Positions 26,456 through 35,322 are shown, numbered from the stretch's first letter. The stretch: 64,000 nucleotides of DNA from an uncultured Fusobacterium sp. (GCA_900541465.1 UQJY01000002.1:1-64000); one strand, 5' to 3'. Program-made: numbers and translations. The notes: generated by a model not told the origin, from the letters alone.

Positions 26456-27670
26456 TTATTTTGTTTTCAATACCTCTATAAAAAATGTAATTATAGGTGC
26501 ATTGACAAAGTCTATAAACATAGCTCCAACAATAGGAACAACGAAAAATGCTTTTGGAGAATATCCATTAGCTTTTGTAAAAGTTTCCATATTTGCTATG
26601 GCATTTGGGCTTGCTCCCATTCCAAATCCACAGTGACCTGTTGCAATAACAGCTGCATCATAATCTTTTCCCATAATTCTGAATGTGACAAAGTAAGTGT
26701 ATAATGCCATTATAACTGTCTGTACAAGAAGAATTGAGATTAAAGGTACAGCAAGGTTTGCAAGTTCCCAAAGCTGCATTGTCATAAGAGCTATTCCAAG
26801 GAAAAGCTGTAAAGAGATTGATCCTATTATATTTATACAATGCAGAGGAAGTGATTTTCCTTTTTTGTCCATAAAGTTTCTTATAAATGAAGCAACTATC
26901 ATAGGACCAAGATATGCAGGGAAAACCATTCCAAGTTTTTTAAATCCTAAGATAATGAAACTTCCTATTCCCATACTGATTATTATATACATTAATGCAT
27001 TAAATAACAAGTTTTCATCAATATTTTTTTCATCTTTTGTAAGTTTACCTTCAAGAATTTCTGTATTTTCTCCTTCAGAAGTAGATTTTAAATTATGTTT
27101 ATACATAAGTCTTTTAGCAATAGGTCCTCCAATCATACATCCTGCCACAAGACCAAATGTTGCTGCTGCCACTGAAACAGAAACTCCTGCTTCTGCTCCT
27201 GCTTTTACAAGTTCAGGACCAAAAGCTGCTGCAGTTCCATGCCCTCCTGTAAGAGCGATTGAACCTGCTGCAAGACCAAGAAGTTTATTTATTCCTAATA
27301 CTCCGCAAAGAGTAACTCCAACTACATTTTGAATAATTATAAGAATTATTGATACAACAAGAAATATCATTACAGAAAGTCCGCCTTTTAAAAGCATTTT
27401 TATACTGGCAGCAAATCCTATTGTAGTAAAGAAAGCAAGCATTAAAAGGCTTTTAAGCTGGCTGTCGAAAGAAAATTGGAAAAGATTGTATTCATGTCCG
27501 ATTAAAGTTATAATTGAAAAAATAAGCCCTCCCACAACAGGTGCAGGGATAAAGAATTTTTTTAAGATTGTCACTTTTTCTTTTATCCATCTTCCAAGAA
27601 GTAAAAGTGCCACAGCTATTGCCAGCGTTTCAGGCATTCCAAAAGTGTAATTAAATATTTCAGTGTTCAT
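26456..27670 (-). CDS. gltS: Sodium/glutamate symporter
   Basis: A 404-residue inner-membrane transporter of the ESS (GltS) family with about ten to twelve hydrophobic segments. GGHGTAAAFGP in the first half and GHCGFGMGASPNAIANM in the second are the conserved pore-loop motifs of the inverted repeat. It imports glutamate with sodium. Fusobacteria ferment glutamate, so it may feed catabolism as well as murI, which lies just downstream. Confidence 0.93.
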   Translation of the reverse strand: MNTEIFNYTFGMPETLAIAVALLLLGRWIKEKVTILKKFFIPAPVVGGLIFSIITLIGHEYNLFQFSFDSQLKSLLMLAFFTTIGFAASIKMLLKGGLSVMIFLVVSIILIIIQNVVGVTLCGVLGINKLLGLAAGSIALTGGHGTAAAFGPELVKAGAEAGVSVSVAAATFGLVAGCMIGGPIAKRLMYKHNLKSTSEGENTEILEGKLTKDEKNIDENLLFNALMYIIISMGIGSFIILGFKKLGMVFPAYLGPMIVASFIRNFMDKKGKSLPLHCINIIGSISLQLFLGIALMTMQLWELANLAVPLISILLVQTVIMALYTYFVTFRIMGKDYDAAVIATGHCGFGMGASPNAIANMETFTKANGYSPKAFFVVPIVGAMFIDFVNAPIITFFIEVLKTK

Positions 27671-27790
27671 AATGAGTATCTCCTTTGTAAAATATTTTTA
27701 GGTAAAATTTATTTAATTATGATTTATTAATTATATATTATATCAGTAAAATATAAATATTTTTAATCACTTTGCTATTATATAATATAG

Positions 27791-27817
27791 AAAAAAAAAG
27801 TTCAACCACTTTTTTTT
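27791..27817 (-). terminator. Terminator of the feo operon
   Basis: On the minus strand AAAAAAAAGT, a GGTTGA loop and ACTTTTTTTTT form an A/T stem about 50 bases after the last feo gene. The stem is weak in GC but the T run is long. Confidence 0.65.
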
Positions 27818-27869
27818 ATGATTAAACTTTTTTTTATATATTTAATATATTATTTTGCTGAATTATTTA

Positions 27870-28025
27870 TCAGCTGATTTTTTTATGTCCGCAGTGGCAT
27901 TGTCCGCCGTTTTTTCCAGAACAGCCGGCACAGCAGTCATCTTCCCCTTTAAAATGTTTTACAATGCTTCTTAAAGAATAGAAGACAACAACAGCCAAAA
28001 CAGCAATAATAATTATTGTTTTCAT
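27870..28025 (-). CDS. FeoB-associated Cys-rich membrane protein
   Basis: A 51-residue protein. MKTIIIIAVLAVVVFYSL is a single membrane segment; the tail has CCAGC and CHC clusters with six cysteines and several histidines. It matches the small FeoB-associated Cys-rich family found directly after feoB. GAGGTGAAATTTT precedes the ATG, 44 bases after the feoB stop. It probably assists ferrous-iron transport or metal handling at the membrane. Confidence 0.87.
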   Translation of the reverse strand: MKTIIIIAVLAVVVFYSLRSIVKHFKGEDDCCAGCSGKNGGQCHCGHKKIS

Positions 28026-28069
28026 AAAATTTCACCTCTTTCAATGAAATTGATAATCTTTATATTGTA

Positions 28070-30256
28070 TTAAAAGAATAAACGTCCAACTTGGAATATA
28101 AGTGTTGAAGCTATGTATGGAACTATAAGCATAATTCCTATAAGCTTAAACAGATATTCTTTTCCAAATTCCTGTTTGATTGCTCCAAGAGTTACAGCAC
28201 AAGGAACAACAAGAAGAATAAATACCATAAATGAGTAAGCTCTTAAAGGTGCAAGAGGGTCTCCCTTCCATAGACCTGCAGTGGCTTCAACCACTCCTCT
28301 TCCTTCTTCTTCGATTTCTTCTGCATCAGGTGCTGCAAACAGAGAATTTACATCAAAACTTATAATTCCTGCTGATGAATCTTTAACTGCACTTCCAAGA
28401 CCAGAAATCTGTTCTTTTAAATCTTCAGCAAAAGTAGTTTTTTCTTCTGCTCCTTCATCTTCAGGAAGTTCAAGAACCTGAGCCATAAATCCTACTACAA
28501 CTTCTTTTGCAGCAATACTAGGAACTATAGCTGCAACTGTTTCCCATCTGTCAGCAAATCCAGTAGGTTTTAATACAGGAGCTATTACTCTTCCTATACC
28601 AGCCATATAAGATTTTTCTGCATCTCCATTATTTGGGAAGTAAGTAAGCCCCCAAAGAAGAATTAAAATTCCAAGTATAATACTTGTTGCTTTCTTTAAA
28701 TATCCCCCTGTTCTTGTAAGAGTTGATTTCATAATAACTTTAAAACTTGGGATTCTGTATGGCGGAAGCTCAATAAGAAGAGCTTTATTATCAACTTTAA
28801 AGTATTCAAATCTTTTTAAAATTACTCCTAAAATAATAGCAGCAACTATTCCAAAAAGATAAAGCGACATTACTACAAACCCGGCTTTTGCTCCGAAAAA
28901 GGCAGCAGTGAAAAGACCATATACAGGAAGTCTCGCTCCGCAAGACATAAATGGAGCAAGGGCAGCTGTAAGCTTTCTTGATTTTTCATCTTCAAGGGTT
29001 CTTGTTGCATAGATTGCAGGTACTGTACATCCGAATCCAAGCACCATAGGAACAAATGCTTTACCGTTAAGACCAAGTTTTCTCATAATTTTGTCCATAA
29101 GGAAAGCAACTCTTGTCATATATCCGCTTTCTTCTAATATAGAAAGGAAGAAATACAGGAAGAACATAAGAGGAACAAATGTCATAACTCCTCCAACTCC
29201 TCCGATTATTCCGTCAACAACAAGTGAATTTAACCAGTCAGGAGTTCCTTCCATTAGAATACCAGCATATTTTCCAATAAATCCTCCAACAAATCCATCT
29301 ATCCAGTCAATGAAAGGAGCACTTCCATTAAATACTATTGTCATAAGACTAGCTATTATCATTAGGAAAATAGGAAGTCCTAAAATTCTGTTAAGCAAGA
29401 TTTTATCAACTTTCTCTGTGAAATCAAGTCTTGATTTAAGAGATGTTTTTAAAGTTTCTGCAATTATTCCTTTAATTTTTCCATATCTCTTTTCAGCTAA
29501 GATTGTATCAATATCTTCATCATATCTTTCTTCAATCTCTTTTATATACGAATCAAAATAATTTTCACAGTTTAAGCTGTAATCTTTCTTCATTTTTTCT
29601 AAGAAATCGCTGTCTTTTTCTAAAAGTTTTATAGTTACAAAATCTAAACTATATTTACTTAAAATATCTTTGAAAGATTTATCCTCTTGAAGTTCTTTTT
29701 TCATTGCTTCATACTGTTTGTCGATAAAAGAATCGAAAGATATTTTATACTGCTTTTTATTTTCTTTTTTCTCTGCAATGGAAATTGCTTTATCAAGAAG
29801 TTCAGTAAGTCCTGTTTTCTTTATGGCAGAAGTTTTAATTACGTCCATTTCCATAAGAGAAGAAAGTCTTTTTAAATCAAGAGTATAATTTAATTTTTCA
29901 AATTCATCATAAAAGTTAAGAGCCATTACCATAGGTTTTCCTAATTCTTGAAGAAGAAGTGTAAGGTAAAGGTTTCTTTCGATATTTGTAGATTCAATTA
30001 CGTTTATAACAACATCAGGATTTTCAGTTAGTATAAAATCTCTTGTAATTTTTTCTTCTAAAGAGAAAGGACTAAGACTGTACACTCCCGGTAAGTCAAC
30101 CATTGTGATTTCTTGTCCTTTATATGTGAAGTATGCTTCTTTTTTTTCTACTGTAACCCCTGGCCAGTTTCCAACTTTTAATTTTGAACCGGCAAGAGCA
30201 TTTATAAGAGCAGATTTTCCAACATTTGGATTTCCTGCAAAAGCTATTTTAATCAT
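28070..30256 (-). CDS. feoB: Ferrous iron transport protein B
   Basis: A 728-residue inner-membrane GTPase transporter. The N-terminal G domain has GNPNVGKSALINAL (from residue 8), the VEKKEAY switch region and DLPGVYSLSPFS; the C-terminal half carries the Gate-type membrane domains with GFGCTVPAI and FMSCGARLPVY. The acidic insert near residues 600-660 (PEDEGAEEKT, DAEEIEEEG) lies between late membrane segments. It is the main Fe(II) importer, encoded with two FeoA-type proteins and a Cys-rich partner. Confidence 0.96.
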   Translation of the reverse strand: MIKIAFAGNPNVGKSALINALAGSKLKVGNWPGVTVEKKEAYFTYKGQEITMVDLPGVYSLSPFSLEEKITRDFILTENPDVVINVIESTNIERNLYLTLLLQELGKPMVMALNFYDEFEKLNYTLDLKRLSSLMEMDVIKTSAIKKTGLTELLDKAISIAEKKENKKQYKISFDSFIDKQYEAMKKELQEDKSFKDILSKYSLDFVTIKLLEKDSDFLEKMKKDYSLNCENYFDSYIKEIEERYDEDIDTILAEKRYGKIKGIIAETLKTSLKSRLDFTEKVDKILLNRILGLPIFLMIIASLMTIVFNGSAPFIDWIDGFVGGFIGKYAGILMEGTPDWLNSLVVDGIIGGVGGVMTFVPLMFFLYFFLSILEESGYMTRVAFLMDKIMRKLGLNGKAFVPMVLGFGCTVPAIYATRTLEDEKSRKLTAALAPFMSCGARLPVYGLFTAAFFGAKAGFVVMSLYLFGIVAAIILGVILKRFEYFKVDNKALLIELPPYRIPSFKVIMKSTLTRTGGYLKKATSIILGILILLWGLTYFPNNGDAEKSYMAGIGRVIAPVLKPTGFADRWETVAAIVPSIAAKEVVVGFMAQVLELPEDEGAEEKTTFAEDLKEQISGLGSAVKDSSAGIISFDVNSLFAAPDAEEIEEEGRGVVEATAGLWKGDPLAPLRAYSFMVFILLVVPCAVTLGAIKQEFGKEYLFKLIGIMLIVPYIASTLIFQVGRLFF

Positions 30257-30275
30257 AAATCATATCCCCCTGTAA

Positions 30276-30506
30276 TTATCTTTCAATAAGTTCTATTTCA
30301 ATATTTGCTGAATCTTCTTTTCTGATTGCAATTCCATTTTCCTTTACACGAAATTCCTGCGGATCTCCTAAAGGTGCATTTCTTTCTAAATAAATAATTT
30401 CTCCAGCAGTAACTCCCATATCAACAAGTCTTTTTTTAAGCTCGCCGATTTTTCCAATTTTAATAATTCTGGCTTTTTCTCCTCTTTTCAACTCATTTAA
30501 TTTCAT
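30276..30506 (-). CDS. feoA: FeoA-domain protein
   Basis: A 76-residue cytoplasmic SH3-like protein (LNELKRGEKARI, GVTAGEIIYLERNAPLGDP) that is thought to bind and modulate FeoB. GGGAGGAT precedes the ATG. It lies 19 bases upstream of feoB and downstream of a second FeoA-like gene. Confidence 0.92.
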   Translation of the reverse strand: MKLNELKRGEKARIIKIGKIGELKKRLVDMGVTAGEIIYLERNAPLGDPQEFRVKENGIAIRKEDSANIEIELIER

Positions 30507-30576
30507 ATAATCCTCCCAAAAATTGTATATTTAAATCTAAAATATTTTGTTCTTCAAAATAAATAGAGAAAATTTT

Positions 30577-30594
30577 TACAGCCCGAAGGCTGTA
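30577..30594 (-). promoter_or_regulatory. UUCG-capped hairpin between the two feoA genes
   Basis: On the minus strand TACAGCC-TTCG-GGCTGTA forms a very stable UUCG tetraloop hairpin. It is followed by AAAAATTTTC, not a clean T run, so it may partly terminate transcription or protect one mRNA segment. Confidence 0.6.
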
Positions 30595-30617
30595 TATATT
30601 TATATGTTATTTGATTT

Positions 30618-30833
30618 TTATGCTTCAACCATAATATCCTTAGCAAAACCAAAACCGATTACATACTGACAGCAGCCCATTTTGACAACAAAGTTGTTAT
30701 CAATATTTTTTAAAAGACAAACTTCACTGCCGCAGTAAAATCCTTTTTCTGCTAAGATATTTTTATTTTTTCCGTTAATATTTTTTATTTTATGATATTT
30801 ATTGCACTCTGCAAAAGCTAATGGAATGATCAT
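30618..30833 (-). CDS. Second FeoA-like protein
   Basis: A 71-residue FeoA-type SH3-like protein (IPLAFAECNKYHKI, GFYCGSEVCLLKN, CCQYVIGFGFAKDIMV) with four or five cysteines not typical of plain FeoA. It is first in the feo operon with AGGAGGGC upstream. Two FeoA proteins beside one FeoB are common in anaerobes; this one may be a regulator or a redox/metal-sensing variant. Confidence 0.82.
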   Translation of the reverse strand: MIIPLAFAECNKYHKIKNINGKNKNILAEKGFYCGSEVCLLKNIDNNFVVKMGCCQYVIGFGFAKDIMVEA

Positions 30834-30864
30834 ATAAGCCCTCCTTAACCTTATTTTCTAAACT

Positions 30865-30893
30865 ATTGTACATCATTCCATAATAATAGTCAA
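30865..30893 (-). promoter_or_regulatory. Sigma-A promoter of the feo operon
   Basis: On the minus strand TTGACT (30893-30888), 17-base spacer, TACAAT (30870-30865). No clear Fur box is visible. Confidence 0.82.
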
Positions 30894-30921
30894 GCAAAAA
30901 CTTTGATAATTAAAGTATTTC

Positions 30922-31869
30922 TTAGAATAAATCTTTTATACTGTTCAAAATCACACTTCTAATATCTTCATTTTCTTTAGAAAGTTCTTTTATCATATTT
31001 TTAACTTTCAATCTTTTTGAATTTTCACTTGTTTCATAAGGGCATTTTGATTTCATAATAGGAAGAGATATTTTTTTAGCATAGCTTATAATATTTTTTT
31101 CTTCTACAAAAGCAAGAGGTCTTATAACTTTCACTCCGTATTCTTCAGAAACATAAGCAGGTCTCATAATATTTCTGTTTCCCTGATATAAGATATTCAT
31201 AAGAAAAGTTTCTATTATATCATCTTTATGATGTCCGAGAGCTAGTTTGTTTATTCCCTCTTCTTTCATAACTCTGTATAAAATTCCACGTCTTATTCTC
31301 CCGCATAAGAAACAAGGATTTTTCTCTTTTTCTTTTCCAAAAAGCATATCGTCTAGGTTTGTCTCTATTATTTTTAACTGAAGCCCCAGCTTTCTGCAGT
31401 ATTCTGCAATTTCAGAACAATCTGCCAGATCTTGTTTTGGGTGAATATGTATCGGTATTATTTCAAAATTAATCTGTGTAATTTTTTTTACTCTTACAAA
31501 GGCATTAAGGGTTACAAGGCTGTCTTTTCCCCCTGAAATTCCTACAGCAATCTTATCTCCATTTTCAATCATATTAAATTTATGCATTGCTTTTCCAATT
31601 AAATTCCAAAGAACTTTATCATATCCTTTTGACTGGATATATGAAAGAATTTCCCTGTCATTCATGTTATTAAGAATAATTTTTGTATCAGTGAGTTTTT
31701 TTATTTTTTCAAGAACACTTATAACATTATCAGGGTTATATATAAGTTCTGTTTTCATTTTATCTTTTTTATTTTCAATGATAATTTTATTTTCATTATT
31801 TAGTACAGAAAAAGTGTTGTTGTTTTCTGTCAAACCGTGAAGGTTTTCAATATTTTCTATTTTTATCAT
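30922..31869 (-). CDS. TtcA-like tRNA thiolation protein with N-terminal extension
   Basis: A 315-residue PP-loop ATPase. About 95 extra N-terminal residues precede the ATP-binding SGGKDS (112-117); C186 and C189 (CFLC) and C276 (KSKCPYET) match the three cysteines that hold the 4Fe-4S cluster in TtcA, which thiolates C32 of tRNAs. It lies 17 bases after a second TtcA-like gene on the same strand. The extension and paralogy suggest a different substrate; the exact target is unknown. Confidence 0.8.
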   Translation of the reverse strand: MIKIENIENLHGLTENNNTFSVLNNENKIIIENKKDKMKTELIYNPDNVISVLEKIKKLTDTKIILNNMNDREILSYIQSKGYDKVLWNLIGKAMHKFNMIENGDKIAVGISGGKDSLVTLNAFVRVKKITQINFEIIPIHIHPKQDLADCSEIAEYCRKLGLQLKIIETNLDDMLFGKEKEKNPCFLCGRIRRGILYRVMKEEGINKLALGHHKDDIIETFLMNILYQGNRNIMRPAYVSEEYGVKVIRPLAFVEEKNIISYAKKISLPIMKSKCPYETSENSKRLKVKNMIKELSKENEDIRSVILNSIKDLF

Positions 31870-31886
31870 AAAGCTCCCTGCCTTGT

Positions 31887-32708
31887 TTATTTTTCTTTGT
31901 TTCCTCTTGTGTATCCCATAACATATTCAATATTAATATTTTTTAAAGAATTAAAAATGCTCTGTTTTACATTTGGATTTTTTTCTTCTAAATCTTTTAA
32001 AAGAAGTTTTATCTCTTTTCTTTTAGAATCTACTTTTCCAGATTCTACAGGACAGCCGCACCCCATAGCTTTTATTTCATTTCTTTTTACAAATGAGATT
32101 ATGTCGCTTTCTTTAACATAAGCCATAGGTCTTATAACTGCAAGTTTTCCGCTTGTTGAAGAAACTTTTGGAATCATTGTTTTTATAGTTCCTGCATAAA
32201 ACATATTTATAAGAGCAGTTTCTACAATATCATCAAAATGGTGTCCAAGAGCAAGCTTATTAAAACCAAGCTCTTCAACTTTTTTGTAAAGAACTCCTCT
32301 TCTCATTTTTGCACATAAGAAACAAGGATTTTCTGGATCTTCATGGAAAGCTATCTTCCATACATCAGAATTAAAAATTTCACATGGAATATTTAAAATT
32401 TTAAGATTTTTTTCAAACTGTTCCATATCCATAGCTTCAAAACCTGGGTTCATTGAGATGAAAGCCACTTCAAAATTTTTGCTTTTATCTCTTTTTAATT
32501 CTTGGAAAAGTTTGCAAAGTAAAAGGCTGTCTTTTCCTCCAGAAACTCCAACAGCTATTTTGTCTCCATCTTCTATAAGATTAAAATCATTTATAGCTTT
32601 TACAAATTTTCTCCATATTTTTTTTCTGTAAGAAGTTCTCAGACTTTCAAGAACAGTGTCGTCTTTTAAGTTTTTAGTTTCTTCTATATGTATATAATTT
32701 TCGTTCAT
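31887..32708 (-). CDS. TtcA-family tRNA 2-thiocytidine synthetase-like protein
   Basis: A 273-residue PP-loop ATPase with SGGKDS (56-61), cluster cysteines C129 and C132 (CFLC), LGHHFDD, and a third site GCGC (C217, C219). It fits the TtcA family, which needs a 4Fe-4S cluster to insert sulfur into tRNA. It is the first gene of the pair and reads from a divergent promoter shared with the winged-helix, Cys-rich gene on the other side. Confidence 0.85.
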   Translation of the reverse strand: MNENYIHIEETKNLKDDTVLESLRTSYRKKIWRKFVKAINDFNLIEDGDKIAVGVSGGKDSLLLCKLFQELKRDKSKNFEVAFISMNPGFEAMDMEQFEKNLKILNIPCEIFNSDVWKIAFHEDPENPCFLCAKMRRGVLYKKVEELGFNKLALGHHFDDIVETALINMFYAGTIKTMIPKVSSTSGKLAVIRPMAYVKESDIISFVKRNEIKAMGCGCPVESGKVDSKRKEIKLLLKDLEEKNPNVKQSIFNSLKNINIEYVMGYTRGNKEK

Positions 32709-32739
32709 TTTTTAATCCTCCGTAAAAATCTTTAGGTTT

Positions 32740-32775
32740 TATTATACCATAAAAAAATATATTTATGGTATAATA
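32740..32775. promoter_or_regulatory. Mirror-image divergent promoter in a perfect inverted repeat
   Basis: TATTATACCATAAA (32740-32753) and its exact complement TTTATGGTATAATA (32762-32775) are separated by 8 bases. Each arm contains an extended -10 (TGG-TATAAT) reading outward, one toward the tRNA thiolase genes and one toward the small Cys-rich gene. Neither side has a good -35. The symmetry suits one dimeric regulator controlling both directions. Confidence 0.75.
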
Positions 32776-32816
32776 TCTTGACAATAAGCTGTTATTTTTA
32801 AGAAAGGATATAAAAA

Positions 32817-33152
32817 ATGAGAGATATAGACATTAAAGTTATAAAATTTTTGGTGAGCGGAAAAGCATACAGTGACACGGGAGTTATGAAAAATTTAGGG
32901 ATTGATTATGAAGAGTTAAAAAAATCTTATGAACTTTTAACTGAAGAGGGGTATCTTGAAAGTTATGAGAATTATCTTGCAAGAACACAAAACAGTTTTA
33001 AGGAAAAAGAAAGCGGATACAGTTCTTCATGTGGAAAAAATTGCTGTGGTGGAGAGGAACATTCATGCTCTTCATGTTCAAACAGTATTCCGGAAGAAGA
33101 TTATAAAAATATAAAAGTGGTTACAGAAAAAGCAGTAATGGAATTTGAATAA
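32817..33152 (+). CDS. Small winged-helix, Cys-rich protein
   Basis: A 111-residue protein I cannot assign to a named family. Residues 1-55 look like a winged helix (DIDIKVIKFLVSG, TGVMKNLGIDYEELKKSYEL, EEGYLESYENYL). A Cys-rich loop follows with C72, C76, C77, C84 and C87, then a charged C terminus. The arrangement recalls FeoC-type or other small iron-sulfur regulators. It is divergent from two iron-sulfur tRNA thiolase genes across a palindromic promoter and close to the feo operon, so a metal- or Fe-S-responsive repressor is a reasonable inference. Confidence 0.6.
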   Translation: MRDIDIKVIKFLVSGKAYSDTGVMKNLGIDYEELKKSYELLTEEGYLESYENYLARTQNSFKEKESGYSSSCGKNCCGGEEHSCSSCSNSIPEEDYKNIKVVTEKAVMEFE

Positions 33153-33227
33153 ATTTTCCCTTGCATTTTACTGATATTAGACTATAATGATAATAAGTTT
33201 TAAAAACATTAACAGGGGAGGTAACTT

Positions 33228-33806
33228 ATGAATTTAAAATTATTAGCAGCAGGAGCAGTTCTTGCTTCAACAGTTTCTTTTGGAGCAGTGAAACCAGCAC
33301 AATTTTCAGTTCTTCCAGGTGTACAATTTGGAGCAACAAAATATGATTCTGTAGCAAATTTCAGTTTTAATTTATTAGGAGCAGAAAACCAAAACGTTTC
33401 AGGTCTTGATGTTTCTTTAGTGGGATACAGACAAGTAAACGGAAATTTCAATGGTTTCCATGTAGCTTTATTCGGGCTTGAAGCTTTTAGAGTAAATGGA
33501 AATATGAACGGTGTTTCTCTTGCTTTATGGAATGATGTTCACGGAAATCTTAATGGTGGAACAATAGGTGTTGTAAATACAACTGACGGAAATTCTGTAT
33601 TTAATCTTGGAGGAGTGAACATAACAAAAGGAGAAGCTACTGTTCAGCTTGGATTTGTAAACTATGCTGAAACAACAAAAGGACTTCAATTTGGTTTTGT
33701 AAATGCTACAAGAGATCTTGAAGGGGTACAGGTTGGTCTTGTAAACTATGCAGCTAACGGAGTTCTTCCAGTTCTTCCAATAGTAAACTTTAGAAAATCA
33801 TTCTAA
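33228..33806 (+). CDS. LA_2272-type surface-repeat protein
   Basis: A 192-residue exported protein with an Ala-rich signal peptide (about 1-19, ending VSFGA). The mature part consists of short beta-strand repeats, such as GFHVALFG, GVSLALWNDVHGNLNGG, GLQFGFVNATRDLEGVQVGLVNYA, ending in an aromatic residue after a Pro/Val stretch. This is the LA_2272 surface-repeat pattern, seen in Bacteroidetes, spirochaetes and fusobacteria; function unknown, likely outer-membrane or surface. It has its own terminator. Confidence 0.72.
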   Translation: MNLKLLAAGAVLASTVSFGAVKPAQFSVLPGVQFGATKYDSVANFSFNLLGAENQNVSGLDVSLVGYRQVNGNFNGFHVALFGLEAFRVNGNMNGVSLALWNDVHGNLNGGTIGVVNTTDGNSVFNLGGVNITKGEATVQLGFVNYAETTKGLQFGFVNATRDLEGVQVGLVNYAANGVLPVLPIVNFRKSF

Positions 33807-33830
33807 AAAATGGATAAAATATAAAAATAA

Positions 33831-33872
33831 AAAAGACAAGGTTATTGAAGTGGTAGTTCCTTGTCTTTTTTG
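33831..33872 (+). terminator. Rho-independent terminator
   Basis: AAAAGACAAGG (33831-33841) pairs with CCTTGTCTTTT (33859-33869), followed by more T. It also lies past the end of the convergent MATE gene and may act both ways. Confidence 0.87.
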
Positions 33873-33902
33873 TCTGTTAAAACTCTTTTAATCGTATTTA
33901 AA

Positions 33903-35243
33903 TTATAGCATATTTTTTTGTATCATTGCCTTAAATTTTTTCCTGTATTTATAAATAAGAATACCTGATTCTATAAACCATTGGATAACAGTAATAATCC
34001 AGAAATATGTAATTGGCATTTTTTTCATGTAGATGAAATAAAACATAAGAGGAAGTCTTATTCCCCAGTTGCATATAAAAGCTATATTGAAAGGTGTTTT
34101 TGTATCTCCGCTTCCTTTTAAAGCACCGGCAAGAACCATGTCCACTGCCATTGGAATCTGCTGTGCCGCTCCAATCATAAGACACATACTTCCAAGTTTA
34201 ATAACTTCAATTTCATCTTTTTTAATAAACATTGAAATAAGTTCTTCTGAAAATAAAAGAAAAATCAGACTGAAAAATCCCATTACAACAGCAGAAATAA
34301 AAGCTGAAGCATTGGCATAATTTTTTGCCTGTCTGAAATTTCTTCCGCCTATGCTGTGTCCCACAAGGGCAGTACAGGCTATGGCAAATCCCCAGCCGGG
34401 CATAAAAGATATGCTTTCTATAGTAACTGCTATCTGGTTTGCAGAAAAAGAAAGACTTCCCAGCCTCATAACCATCAAAACTCCCAAAAGTCTTGAAATA
34501 CTGTAAGCCCCTTCCTGCATTGCAGAGGGAACAGCAAGTTTTATAAGCTCTTTCATCTCTCTTAAATTTATTTTTTCAAAAAGAGATATTTTGAAAGGAA
34601 GTTTTTTTCTCTGGCTGAAGATAAAAAGAAAATATAAAATCTGAGCTCCTGCAGTTGCAGCTGCAGCCCCTCTTATACCGAGTTCGGGAAAACCAAATTT
34701 TCCAAAAATTAAAAGGTAATCAAAGCTTAGATTAACAATATTCATTATAACAGCTCCATAAAGGGGAGTTTTGGTATCTTTACACCCTCTGAATATTCCG
34801 TTTAACATATTTGCACACATATAGAAAAACATTCCGCTGCAGCATATTCTCATATAAGCAGCAGAAGTTGCAAGAATTTCTTTTTCAGCATTTGCAGCAC
34901 TTAAAATATTTTCTGCAAAAATAAAAAATGTAGAAGTAACAATAAAAGAAATAAGAATTCCTATTTTTATTCCTTGATTTGCATAATTTTGTGCAAGAGA
35001 TATATTTTTATTTCCCATTGTTCTTGCAATAATTGAAGTAAGTGCTATGGAAAGCCCCATTCCCATTAAAATATTTATAAATGTATACAGAAGTTCTGAG
35101 CTTAATGCTACAGCAGAAACTCCAAGCTGTCCCCCGTAATTTCCAACCATCATTGTGTCAAAAACCCAGATTAACATATAAAGCACCATTTCACCTACAG
35201 CAGGCAGTGCAACTTTTAAAATTTCCTTTATATACTTTAACAT
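33903..35243 (-). CDS. MATE-family efflux transporter
   Basis: A 446-residue inner-membrane transporter of the MATE family, with twelve predicted membrane segments. The N-terminal half has LPAVGEMVLYMLIWVFDTMMVG and the second half LAVPSAMQEGAYSISRLLG, the family's paired bundle starts. It probably exports drugs or cationic metabolites with Na+ or H+. It stands alone, divergent from the metF operon. Substrate unknown. Confidence 0.9.
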   Translation of the reverse strand: MLKYIKEILKVALPAVGEMVLYMLIWVFDTMMVGNYGGQLGVSAVALSSELLYTFINILMGMGLSIALTSIIARTMGNKNISLAQNYANQGIKIGILISFIVTSTFFIFAENILSAANAEKEILATSAAYMRICCSGMFFYMCANMLNGIFRGCKDTKTPLYGAVIMNIVNLSFDYLLIFGKFGFPELGIRGAAAATAGAQILYFLFIFSQRKKLPFKISLFEKINLREMKELIKLAVPSAMQEGAYSISRLLGVLMVMRLGSLSFSANQIAVTIESISFMPGWGFAIACTALVGHSIGGRNFRQAKNYANASAFISAVVMGFFSLIFLLFSEELISMFIKKDEIEVIKLGSMCLMIGAAQQIPMAVDMVLAGALKGSGDTKTPFNIAFICNWGIRLPLMFYFIYMKKMPITYFWIITVIQWFIESGILIYKYRKKFKAMIQKNML

Positions 35244-35322
35244 CTTTTGCTCCTTACACTTAGTTTATAAAAAAATTTTATCATGTTTTAAAAAATCAGT
35301 CCATTGTTTTACATAATATTTG

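Noticed and set aside
26697..27332. 211-residue ORF on the plus strand within gltS
   Set aside because: It is antisense to a clear sodium/glutamate symporter and has no ribosome site or recognisable domain.
27858..27874. Extra hairpin as feo terminator
   Set aside because: GCTGA/TCAGC overlaps the last codon of the Cys-rich gene and lacks a T run; the A/T hairpin at 27791 is the better candidate.
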